From Arion vulgaris (Eukaryota; Mollusca; Gastropoda; Stylommatophora; Arionidae): DNA of 64,000 nt. How positions within the stretch are numbered: position 1 is the stretch's first letter; each line of letters begins with the position of its first letter. The position numbers and the translations under genes were made by a program. Shown in pieces: positions 32,001-39,966 of this stretch. The DNA lies in NCBI GenBank assembly GCA_020796225.1, contig CM036767.1:10961927-11025926 (forward strand), written 5' to 3'. The notes under the pieces are model-generated. The model was not told where the DNA came from. It saw only the letters and a program-made list of their open reading frames with translations, and made no database searches.

Positions 32001-34847
32001 CATACAATCTCAGTCCCTCTTTGAAGATGTTGGCTTAATTTTTCTACAGGGTGAGGTAGCCAGCCCAACCAAATTTAATGGTTATAGTATGATAATTATA
32101 TTGCAAACTGCACACATATTTATTCAAAACAAAACAATGTTGTTACAAATTTTAATTTATTTAGCTTTGAAATGCTTCTTCTGCAATCCTGTAAACTGAT
32201 CCTGCTAGATTCTTAGGTTTGTAACAAGGACAAAGTCCACTCTTTTCCAAAACAACAGCCATATAACAGCCGCTTCAGGTTTGCATTTACTGGTCAGGTT
32301 CAGGCGACATGAATGTCATTTAAGGATGTACGGTCTTGATGTCTGCGTTCTGATATTTGATTTCCTGTTTTGCATGGACAGCCACCATATAGAAGATTCA
32401 AAATCTGTAGAGGTGGCTCAGAAATTTGCACTGGCCAGTTCACAGTTGAAGCAACAGGACAAGTCTGTTACAAAACTGTCCAACATGAAAGTGAAGTAAG
32501 GTCTTGGCCAATAAGTTCCCCACTCTGAGAACTCGTGCAAAGATGTATTCTTAATATATCTATCTATATCCTCTTTGTGTCCAGATTGACACATAAGGCT
32601 TCCACAAGAGACTTCCACTGTTGCCTCTGCTGCCTTTTACCAATCATCTCCCACGTCAGGCCACACTCCTTCAACTCTCTCTCCACCATTCTTCTCAATG
32701 TTTCCTTTGGACGTCTAAGCCTTCTCTTCCCATCCACCTGAGAGCTGTCCTAGCGAATTCCCCCACTGGCATACATGTCCAAACCACCTCTTAATGATGG
32801 TCTCCATATATTCTTAATATTTGGATAAATATAATTTTTTCAAGAATGTACCACATTGCAAAAGAAACAATTTTGTTCTTCTTTATTCACGTTTGTTCTT
32901 TACGACCAATTTTAATCACTCTGTGTGATATGTTTGATCTTTGCCAAGAATGTGTATACGTTGCACACTGGTTTGGTAGGCCTCTAAACGCATAGACTTC
33001 TACACGTTTAGGACATGTGCATCCGATTTCAGCCAAACCTCTTCGTCACCTTTACTACATGCGTGGCAGGTAACAGTAGTTCTATTCTTTACACCCCAAA
33101 CTTGGGCCCCGGTAACCATTCAGGCACACAATTATGTTGATCTAAAACAACTCGTCTTTTATGTGGAAATGGTACTTGATCAATATATGATAATTTTTAC
33201 AGCATGCACTATTTAAAAAAAGCAATTTACATCTATAGTCAGCTAAAAACATACCAAACTCTTCACTTCCTTCAGCAACATTTGGTTTCTTCAAAAATCT
33301 CCTGGAAGTAAATGAGAACAATGTAAAACTAGAAGTTATTTAATTTTTACAAATTACACTACATTGACAATAAGACCTCTATCAAACAAATAAAACAAAA
33401 TATGATTAAAAGTGAATGTATTAGGCATGTACAATGTATCCCTGTTCATCTTACACTGAAATGAAATGTATAACAAATGTGAAGTAAACAAAATCTGATG
33501 TTTCCAATGCATAATGCAGCCTATGAAGATGTATCACCGACATGTCTTGCTGTTCATTGATGTTATACATACAAGGTTCATTTTGTATAGTTTATCAAAG
33601 ACATCTATTTTGTATTCATATTGTGGAAATGTATTACATACAAGTCTAATTGTTTGTTGATAAATATATTATGATCAGGAAAACTATGCTGACAGGAGCT
33701 TTGCTCTTGGTAGGGACAACCCTATCAGACAGATTGAAAGATAGAGGGCACTGTGACCAATCTCAGTTGGGCCTTCTGCAACAGGGTGTTGTGAAATATT
33801 GGTTCTTATGAGGACTTCAGCTCTGGAATTTTGTCCTACCATTTGATTTTGAGTAGTATGTGTAGACAACTTGTGTGGAAGTAGTTTAATTCTCTTGTGT
33901 GTCTGCTATACACTGTCCATGTCTCGCTGATATACAGCAGAGGCGTAGCACTATGGCCCTGTAAACTTTCAGCTTCGTGGTTACGTTTATCTCCTTCCAC
34001 TCCCACACAGCCTTCCAAATACAACACTCACTTTGGATATCCTATTGTTGATCTTAAGTCTATGTTTGTAGATCTGAATAGGATGCTGTAGAGATAGCAG
34101 TGTGATCTGAATAGGATGCTGTGAAGATAGGCAAAGTCCGCTGATATTTAATGTTGATGAATGTCTCATAGTGAGTCATAGTACTGCTTTCTATGGGGCG
34201 GGCTGAAACATGGCCTCAGTTTTCCTGCTGTTAATGGTAAGGTCAAGCATATCACAGGCCATAGAAAACCTGACCATGTATGTCTGCATATCTTCATCAC
34301 GGCCAAACATATCACAGGCCACAGAAAACATGTCTATGTATGTCTGCATAGTGCATATATTCCTCAGAGTTAATAGCGAGGGCACAGTGAGTCAATGTCA
34401 TCAGCAACCAACAGGTTTGTGATGGTTGATTCAAAGACCTTTGTTACTGCAAATATCCCTCCTCGCTAAAGTATATACAACAATATCAAATGTGGAGAAA
34501 TGAAATTGAAGTACAAAAAAAATGTTTCGAGTGAGTATTTCAGAATTCAGTATGAGTATCTTTAAAAAGTCCTCGATCAAAATCAGTCATATAATACAAT
34601 AATAATATCTAAAAATTATACCCAAATAAGTAGCTTATTCCTTGATTAAACTTGATTGTGGGCGACCGAATACGCAAACGTAAAACAAACCAAACGCAAA
34701 CGTTGGCAGTAGCTTAATCAAAAAAATGAAAAACAAAATAAATGAAATATTATAATTTATTTATAATAATAAATATTATGTTACTAACTTTTTCAATTTA
34801 TTTGTAACTGCTCGGTACTTCATTAAAATATTACTATCTTTCTCCAT
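20033..34847 (-). CDS. F8A1: F8A / HAP40, huntingtin-associated 40 kDa protein (ten exons found, two segments unlocated, one frame break)
   Basis: HAP40 is the obligate TPR-like partner of huntingtin and has been described as a Rab5 effector. Exons in gene order: 34789-34847, 33255-33301, [unlocated], 30702-30861, 30084-30152, 29462-29524, 27670-27727, 25919-25982, 25377-25468, 24805-24883, [unlocated], 20033-20167. Diagnostic pieces: KYRAVTNKLKK-RFLKKPNVAEG (exons 1-2, joined in phase), KMNKQGEAIGHYQRAAELQ, YCDILAQCEVTRLLLLLLLQ, RPEHAQTLEKYTWES, and the C-terminus KELWPLLDCEQNQLLH...SHPSG. Each found junction is GT/AG and phases match. Phase demands one further exon between exons at 33255 and 30861 and one between 24805 and 20167; I could not place either. 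Exon 8 starts DYEG in one frame and continues LAVLTEMAYLAHFE in another, a one-base break in GGG (25969-25971). The human gene is intronless, whereas this one has about twelve exons. Confidence 0.9.
20220..20600 (+). pseudogene. Mariner-type transposase C-terminal fragment
   Basis: With several frame changes the plus strand shows transposase tail features: an LHDNARCP block, a WE-L-HP-YS stretch, then HFVDDEEVECEARM and LFKQWYKCI. Stops and shifts make it non-functional. Terminal repeats were not found. Confidence 0.65.
20620..21075 (-). mobile_element. LINE-d 3' fragment
   Basis: Antisense copy of the element at 21536-21975. Shared words include CATGGGATTCTCATCATTCT, ATGACTCGCATCCGTATGTC and the CCGTGCCGGCTGGC-like 3' region. 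Confidence 0.65.
21165..21535 (+). mobile_element. LINE-c C-terminal domain
   Basis: Frame at 21247-21531 reads LWTGHNRMRHHLYTKFKIGT, then CPCG, TTEHILQNC and [10 protein letters not shown], a CCHC-like end typical of jockey/I-type LINEs. It ends IPI with TAG and a GAGAA(C/T)GC tail. It is sandwiched between inverted LINE-d copies. Confidence 0.75.
21536..21975 (+). mobile_element. LINE-d 3' fragment
   Basis: Sense copy: RCYIEPILTYGCESWTMN near 21540, degenerate middle, then WRTMIAYASRHGT and a GATGATGAT tail at 21970. Confidence 0.7.
22200..22715. mobile_element. LINE-f with 5' inversion (twin-priming structure)
   Basis: 22385-22715 is plus strand and encodes FVPGHAGVRGNERADRLAT (RNase H end) through the LINE-f 3' end GAGATCGGAGCACCTATGG. 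22290-22384 is minus strand and encodes MKVTLDGHTLTRTASMSYLG-VKFDRSL, the RT C-terminus that belongs upstream. The two halves abut at about 22384. Confidence 0.75.
23090..23555 (+). mobile_element. LINE-a C-terminus and 3' end, best copy
   Basis: Frame at 23298-23543 encodes MLQIRKRKLRYFGRIKRHEG, then KRRRPRRRWIQHVTDGF, MTAAEAGHLAYEREKF and a stop. It ends in TTGATGATGATGA. Upstream, KIRILRACIFPVATYGC-like text is the end of the RT connection region. Confidence 0.8.
23575..23800. repeat. Penelope 3' ends as an inverted repeat
   Basis: Left arm GATACAGTGACATTTTGAGC...TTTATCAAGAAAAGGATAC. Right arm is its complement, GTATCCTTTGCTTGATAAAG...GTCACTGTATC. The loop is about 100 bp. Both arms carry the Penelope tail motif. 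Confidence 0.7.
23935..24175 (+). mobile_element. SINE-E, full length
   Basis: tRNA-like head GCTAAGTGGTTATGCC with B-box-like GGTTTCAATCC, then TTTTTTCCAGATTGTTGC, CTCTCGGCAGGTGGTGTGCC and a tail CAATGAAGTCAGTC. Reference copy for the family in this window. Confidence 0.75.
24360..24485 (+). repeat. Repeat family F
   Basis: GGCACTCCTCGCTGGTGCCA variant start, then GTAAGAAAGACATTGAAGC and an AATGATAATGG tail. Confidence 0.65.
24890..25070. repeat. Minisatellite, about 26-27 bp unit
   Basis: Six to seven imperfect units of AAAGATTAGGCTGGGATAAT-TTGTAT, in F8A intron sequence directly beside the RPEHAQ exon. Confidence 0.85.
25086..25345 (+). mobile_element. LINE-a 3' fragment
   Basis: MLVLQIRKLIMVFW, then RRWIQDVTDGLSMTAAEAGH and the GATGATGAT tail. 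It ends 32 bp before an F8A exon. Confidence 0.75.
25730..25858 (+). repeat. Repeat family F
   Basis: Good copy: GAGACCCTCGTCGGTGCTAC, GAGATCTTTCTGTGTAAGAA, GATCGGAGCACACATG, CAATGATGATGG, ending in TCAATCAATCAAT. Confidence 0.75.
26060..26200 (-). mobile_element. LINE-c 3' fragment
   Basis: Antisense: TTGGGATTTCTGATTCTCTG, then a TCTCTGACG...GTAAGTGGG block. Confidence 0.6.
26516..26768 (-). mobile_element. SINE-A
   Basis: Full-length antisense copy from TTCTTTGAACGC to ACACACAGGCG, between F8A exons. Confidence 0.85.
27060..27480 (-). mobile_element. LINE RNase H region fragment
   Basis: Minus frame CPGMQCKQNEHAGRLACMAA, then GQAMDQADIINSLGERG and STTLTRLNE. This corresponds to the W-PGH-G--GNE-AD--A RNase H end with changes, followed by the linker that precedes the LINE-f type 3' domain. 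Confidence 0.6.
27795..28310 (+). mobile_element. SINE-E split by SINE-A
   Basis: Head half GGTTCCTGTGGTAAAGTAG with GTTCAAATCCGG at 27795-27928. Tail half CAATATTCTCGGCAGGTGAC...AATTAAGTCAATCC resumes at 28195. The SINE-A between them is bounded by ATTAGTAAGG duplications. Confidence 0.85.
27919..28194 (+). mobile_element. SINE-A with 10-bp target-site duplication
   Basis: Insert 27929-28184 (256 bp). Perfect duplication ATTAGTAAGG at 27919-27928 and 28185-28194. This is the cleanest proof in the window that SINE-A is a retroposed unit, and it defines its ends (ACTCGCCCATATGG start, GCATTCAGAGGAAA end). Confidence 0.93.
28511..28764 (-). mobile_element. SINE-A2, full length
   Basis: Sister family of SINE-A. 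On the element strand it starts TCGTCTGAGTGGTTACCGGG, with GTAAGAGGCGACTAAGGAGG and GCTGAAATCGGATGCACATG, then GCGTTTAGGGGCCTACCAAA, TTGGCAAAGATCAAACATAT and a GAACGAACGC-AAAGAAGAA tail. Confidence 0.85.
29033..29148 (+). repeat. Repeat family F
   Basis: GGGGACCCTCGCTGGTGCAC, GAGATCTTCCTGCGTAAGAA, GTGATCGGAGCACACATGG and an AATGATGATGG tail. A central 10-bp deletion is visible. Confidence 0.75.
29700..29830 (+). mobile_element. LINE-f 3' end fragment
   Basis: GAGGAGATCAGAGCACCTAT, GGACAAATTAG and GTGATGATGATCC are the 3' terminal words of LINE-f. Confidence 0.55.
30940..31640 (+). mobile_element. LINE RNase H domain fragment, interrupted
   Basis: 30955-31160 reads YTDFREEATAILAAIQS after a frame change, then PPNKIIALRDSGLILQAI. 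31465-31620 continues LVLLWITAYCSILRNEKVDK-LARTG. These are start and end blocks of a LINE-borne RNase H. Family K separates them. Confidence 0.7.
31250..31425 (-). repeat. Family K repeat inside the LINE RNase H fragment
   Basis: GACCCCCAAGTAAGGATC...GGCCGAAGCTGGCCTCAAAC...ATCAACTTCGCAATTGG. On the minus strand it contains a GAGTTTGAGGCC B-box-like word. Confidence 0.5.
31715..32040 (-). mobile_element. LINE-b 3' fragment (RTE-like)
   Basis: Antisense counterpart of 6110-6460: TTCTTCACTTTTCAACTCCC end, then GGTTCCAAAACAGTGCCTG and GTCTTCTCAATGTATGTCC, up to the GAACTCAGAGAAAG region. Confidence 0.7.
32041..32534. other. F8A intron, unassigned open frame
   Basis: Holds a 72-codon plus-strand frame (32281-32499) ending SSQLKQQDKSVTKLSNMKVK that I cannot assign. 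It is antisense to F8A and unsupported by splice context. One F8A exon is still missing between 30861 and 33255 and might lie here or nearby. Confidence 0.3.
32535..32815 (-). mobile_element. LINE-g C-terminal fragment
   Basis: Minus strand reads VDGKRRLRRPKETLRRMVER-ELKECGLTWEMIG...[10 protein letters not shown], the GKR-RGRPK-TWRRTVE-E end of a jockey/RTE-like LINE. Related copy at 52090-52680. Confidence 0.7.
32875..33124 (-). mobile_element. SINE-A2, full length
   Basis: Antisense copy from GTTCTTTACGACCAATTTTA to GGTAACCATTCAGG, with a slightly shortened head. Confidence 0.85.
33690..34410 (-). mobile_element. LINE reverse transcriptase, late RT to connection region
   Basis: Minus frames encode MQTYIDMFSVACDMFG, a near-duplicate MQTYMVRFSMACDMLDLTIN-SRKTEAMFQPAP, then ISETWTVYSRHTRELNYFHT, HILLKIKWQD and a degraded KAQLR block. 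An in-frame duplication of about 70 bp lies at 34250-34370. F8A intron 1. Confidence 0.75.
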
Positions 34848-35539
34848 CGCAATATCCAGAGAATAATAAAGCAACGATACAATGAGATACGCCTTCCACG
34901 AAATAAATCTCCAACAAGTTGAACTAATAATTACACACTGAGCGCTCACTGAGTTAATCTACTTCGTATAGTCTTCAAGATAATCAGAAATTAATAGATC
35001 TTTACAGTTTCTTTTTACAGAGACCTCTACTTAAATTCGGCCTAAACAGAACTTTTCTTTGAGGAGAATGTGACTTATACCATAGAATAAGAGGAACTCT
35101 TCACTATGTGTCTGTGCAAGTATTACATGTGATACAGATATTCTATTGTATAAAAATACAGCAACGTGTAATTCATTTAATTTGATCATTGTTTCACAAG
35201 TTTAAATAGAAGTAAAATGTGTAAGGTACGATTACTTATACTTAAAAAGCAATTGGAATTAGCAAATAATTATCTAAAGAACACTGAAAGCAAGATTGAA
35301 GATAAACCCGTGTGCGTGTTAGACTTCTTTAGTTCTTAGTTATAAACTTAGTAGTTTAGTATTCAACAGCAGTGAGTATTGTTTTAAAAATGTGTAAAGA
35401 AAGAGTAAAGGCTACCCAGTCTACCTACTGGCAAGTATCGGCAGTACATCACGCTGCCGCGGTCTATCATAATCATGATACTCGGTGAATATCACGATCA
35501 GATTCAGTCAGTGTGAGCGTAAGAAGTGTTCAGTGTCAG
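34848..35539. other. F8A upstream region, nothing recognised
   Basis: Presumed promoter and 5' UTR of F8A on the minus strand. AT-rich, with no core promoter motif I can defend. Confidence 0.3.
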
Positions 35540-37564
35540 TGTGTAACTGTAGCTAAACACGTAAACACAAAGTATTACAGTTTTACAAAATACATAAACA
35601 GTGACGATAAACAGCAACGTTTCGACCAAAGGCCTTTATCAAGCAAATAATACAACAAGAATGACGAATTTCGAGGAACACTACAAATGGACGATTACAT
35701 GTGAAACATAAACCTATCTAATGAAAATCTGGGAATAAAAACGAACAACGAAATGAGTAGACACAAAAACCGAAAGTGGAAAAGAAGAGAACAATAAACA
35801 ATATAGTGGATAAATGACACATATATGGAGCAAACACACATATAGATAACAAGGCACGAGATAAGACAGTACTAAGAAGCATAGGAATGTAATGCGTTGA
35901 GTCAAAGAGGTCGCAAAGTGCCATAGAATGAAATAAAACGGTTCTCCAGGGCGAATCGACTGCGATCATCGGAGGAACATGATCGGATGGCTGTGACCTG
36001 GACATCGTCAACTCCTGAATGGCCAGTATCGTTGAAATGGGTAGCCACAGGAGTCGCAGAGCATTGGCGAATATCGCGTAAGTGTTGGGCGAATCGGTCA
36101 CTGAGTCTCTTACCGGTTTCGCCAATATAGGACTTGTTGCATCGTTTGCAGGTGATGGCATAGATGATATTACGGAACTCACACGTGATACTGTCTTGAA
36201 TGGCATACGTAGCTTTTGGAAAAGAGACAGTGCGGGTCTGTATTACATATGCACATGTATAACATCGTCGACGTCCGCACTGGATGGTGCCAAAGTGACT
36301 CTGGATATTAGGCTTGAGGCGACTGTGTACCAACAAATCCTTGAGGCTTCTGTCCCGTCTGTAAGCCACCAAAGGATAGTGTTGGAAGACTGGACGTGTC
36401 TCAGGATCAGACTGAAGAATAGGTAGATGATGGAATAAGACCTTTTCACCAGGGAACTATGAGGGTGGAAAGTTAAGATTGAGTTTAACCCTGTCAGAAT
36501 TGGGGGTTCTATGCATGTGAGAGAGGGCCTCCTGGCGAGCAATTAGCTGTACCCGATGCATGGCAGATGTAAGCACATTCTCCGGGTATAAGCGCTGGCG
36601 GAAGAAATCCAGCATCTCGTGAGCTTTATCAAGAAAATCGTCGTCCTCACTACAGAGCGTGAAGGCGTAGAGTTGGGAGAAAGGTAAAGAGTCACGACAG
36701 GCCTGGGGATGGGAAGAGGTATACAGAAGAAAGCTATGTGTATCAGTAGGCTTGTAGTATACTGATGTAGTGATAGTGGATAGGCTGATGGTGATAGTGA
36801 TGTCAAGAAAATTGACACAGGAGGTAGAGATGTGAGAGGTGAACCGAATAGCAGGATTGAAGGCATTGATGAAGGTGATGAAGCGTGACAAATCGGCTTC
36901 AGACATATCGGTAACTCAAATACAATCATCGATGTATCTATGATACACGGACGGAAGAGGGCCATCATAGGTGTTCCATACTAAGTGTTCGAGATGACCC
37001 ATGAATAGACAAGCATAGCTGGGTCCCATTTTAGTACCCATGGCGACCCCACTAATCTGTTCGAAGAACTGGTCATTGAACTGAAAGGAGTTGAGAGTGA
37101 GAACTAGTTCTGCAAGACGAAGGAGAGTCGAGGTGGAGACAAGAGGGTTAGTTCTCCTGTCGAGAAAAACTGGAGAGCTTGAAGTCCGTCAGAATGAGGT
37201 ATAGAGGTATACAGTGAACAGACATCAAGGAGGAAGAGGCGATAAGTCCTGCCAGGCAACAACTTAATAGAAGAAAAAACAGACAAAGTGTGGTTAGTAT
37301 CTTTCAAGAATGAAGGTAGTGTGGTGACTATAGGATTGAAGATACTATCAAGGAATTCGGAGATATGTTCCGTAGGACAAGAGCAAGCAGAAACAATAGG
37401 CCTACCAGGATTGTGAAGTTTATGAATTTTTGGGAGCATATAGAATGCGGGTTTGCCCAAACAACTGTCGATGATACATAGTGATGATGCGCCGGTAGGA
37501 AGGTCTTTTGAGGCAATGAGGTTCTTGATGACTGTACGGACCTTACTATTGTTGTGTAACTGTA
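35540..37564 (-). mobile_element. Penelope-like element, 5'-truncated, with 12-bp target duplication
   Basis: Element 35552-37552 (2,001 bp) lies between exact TGTGTAACTGTA copies at 35540-35551 and 37553-37564. Minus-strand frames, N- to C-terminal: FYMLPKIHKLHNPGRPIVSA (RT fingers), LLDVCSLYTSIPHSDGLQAL, YHRYIDDCI (catalytic box, then a TGA), the RT thumb, then CGRRRCYTCAYV and YAITCKRCNKSYIGETGKRL (GIY-YIG endonuclease). The 3' end on the left carries TTTCGACCAAAGGCCTTTAT. Stops and shifts show it is dead. Confidence 0.93.
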
Positions 37565-38271
37565 TCACTGTATGATCTGTTATCTGTATCACTATCATTT
37601 ATCAGTCTCAGTAGATAGTTAAGATAGATATATGATTATATGAATATGTGCTTTTATTACTTTTAATGAAACTTGAAAGCCTCTTAATACTCTTCTTATC
37701 TTAATCTTCTCTACAAATCCTACATTATTCAGTAACTCAGTGTGAGTCTCTCAAGTCTCTGTGTTAGTGTAAAACAGCTGAAATGACTGGACTGGAGATT
37801 GAGATCATCATCATTTATGATTTTCAAAGCATGATGTTATTTGAGAGCTTGCCTTCCACCTGTGGTACTCAACTGAAACACACATTTTTAATAACAATAA
37901 TTTCCATTCTGATCCAAAGTAAATATAGGATGGAGGTAGTGGCAACCATTACATATGATACATATTGCCATTGTTGAATTGATCAATCTCAATGAATCTG
38001 ATCATCACTCCCTTTGCTATCTACTTTTAGATTTTAGCTGTTTGCTTTCCAATTCACTCCAAGTCAATCTCTACACTTCGGTAATTTTCATTTTTAAAGT
38101 AGATTGTTGATAAGATTGGTAATGTGAAAATTTGTTTTTTTTTCATCATTCTGGATCCACTCTTCCTTTTTTGGTAGGGTCAAATTATAGTCTTTGTTGT
38201 TGTCCTTTCAGCCATACATTGCCATATCAACCATAAACATGCAGTGCTTTTTTAAAATTCTCATTCATACC
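37565..38271. other. Intergenic, nothing recognised
   Basis: AT-rich, with short unconserved frames only. Confidence 0.3.
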
Positions 38272-38400
38272 CTTGCTTCTTTTGTCGTCACACTGTTACT
38301 GGGTTGTTGCCCAGTTTCGTGGTTTTCTGTTTTTGTCTTGCGCTGTTCTGGTAGCTTGGGTGATTGTAAAATTGTTATTTTTGCTCTTTGACAAAAATTT
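38272..38400 (-). mobile_element. LINE-e 3' fragment
   Basis: CTTCTTTTGTCGTCACACTG, GGGTTGTTGCCCAG, GTCTTGCGCTGTTCTGGTAG. It stops just before the piggyBac-like TTAA. Confidence 0.6.
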
Positions 38401-38408
38401 CATCCTCT

Positions 38409-39342
38409 TTAACTGATTCAGTACCAGGTTTTTTCACCTCTGGACGGAATTATTTTTTAGCTTCAAAAATATTGCACACATACTTTAGTTAAATTAAAAT
38501 ATTGTTTCTAAATATGATTTAAAGTTGAACTTATTATATATCAAATTAAAGATAAATGATTGTACTTTCATAAAATATTTATTGTATGCGAAAATATAAT
38601 GTTGTGTTGACCGTGCATGACAAATATTAGCATGTAATAAAAAATTAATTGAAATTGTGAGAACAAAAATCCAACTTACCAAGGGCCTTGAAGAACAATA
38701 TGGTGAATAAGTCAGTGTAACTGCTCTCTTTATATAAGTAATCCATTTATGAATACACAAAAATTAAGAAAATATTGACGGAATATATGGTTTACTAACT
38801 GTTCGCAAATTAGCAACACGACCATCTTCTTTTTGTTGCAATCCTACTGGAACCTGACTGGGGCAACGCCCTCTCGCAGCTGGTTGGGAAACACTACTAG
38901 TATTATTTAAATTATTAATAATCGACGTATTTAAATCACAAACTTCTGTGTCATCAGAATCAAAAGCTTCACTATCTTCACTATCAGTATCTACATCTTC
39001 ATGCAACCAATCTGGCGCTTCTGCAGCTGTAAACGTGCAGAACGAGCTGATAACAAACCATTTCTAGACTCTGAATTGTTAGACATTATTTTTTAATCAC
39101 AGGGTAACTTGAAAACGAAAATTAAACTTGGTTTCACTTCTGATTCTAGTCAAAACCACGATGTTGTGATTTGGTTATCGTTAGTACTTCCTTTCTACTA
39201 AGTTTCCGGTTGATATAAAACTACAATCGGAGTGAAAATTAATAAAAACTCAACGAAATAGTAGCCGTCTTTTAAACGACGCTTGGGCCACGCAGATAAG
39301 AAATATGTGCACTACAGTGTTCCACGGGACTGAATCAGTTAA
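38409..39342 (-). mobile_element. piggyBac-like element, internally deleted
   Basis: TTAA at 38409-38412 and 39339-39342 with inverted ends: the left reads TTTAACTGATTCAGTACC, and the complement of the right matches it at 17 of 18 positions. Inside, the minus strand starts MSNNSESRNGLLSARSARLQ at 39086. After a frame change it continues APDWLHEDVDTDSEDSEAFD-SDDTEVCDLN to 38764, an acidic N-terminal segment of the kind found before the DDD domain in piggyBac transposases. The catalytic domain is missing. Confidence 0.7.
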
Positions 39343-39966
39343 ATCAGTAATATGTTTGTGTAGTTGCTGGTCTGCGTAACATGCATATAAATTTAAGCCT
39401 TATGAGAGCATGGCAGGAATGTAATAACGGAAATCCAAACATGTTTCTCATTTTCACAATGGAAGTATGTCTAGTGCAGCCAAGGACTATATAAATGCAT
39501 TCATTCTAAATATGTTCGAGATGGTCACACTGCAATCATAAGGATGTCTAGTCTGTATTCAATTATGAATGAAGCTAATTGATTTAACAGGAGAGTGAGC
39601 AGTTGCTTCTCAAGGTATGCACCTGAAATAATATAAAGGGATGTGAGACCTGCACTAGGCAGGTGTCAGTCATCACTTTGTAATTGTTCAAGTTTTTTCA
39701 GTGCTTTATTCATATTGCTAATTTTAGATTGTATCATTTTCCCTAGAAGACTTATCATTCAAGTAGCACAGTTTATTTATTAATCAGAAAAGAAACTGAG
39801 TACAGATTTAAAGGACATTAATTACAAACAATGGTATACAATGACTAATAACTCTATCCGACAATGTGTTTCGTGCTTAGCTTACGGAAAGTAAAGCTTT
39901 ATGTGAATGAAGTTAAGTAATTGATAAATATTTTGCTGCTGTTATTAGTAAAATAATAAACGATTA
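39343..39966. other. DUS1L upstream region, nothing recognised
   Basis: Should include the DUS1L promoter and 5' UTR. No repeat or motif stands out. Confidence 0.3.

Noticed and set aside
32281..32499. 72-codon plus-strand frame as an exon or small gene
   Set aside because: No recognisable family, no splice sites and antisense inside an F8A intron. Left as unassigned.
36082..36426. Plus-strand frame opposite the Penelope endonuclease
   Set aside because: It is the antisense shadow of the GIY-YIG domain on the minus strand.
35540..37564. Endogenous retrovirus or virus-derived insertion
   Set aside because: The RT motifs and C-terminal GIY-YIG domain are those of Penelope-like retroelements. 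There is no gag, protease, integrase or envelope.
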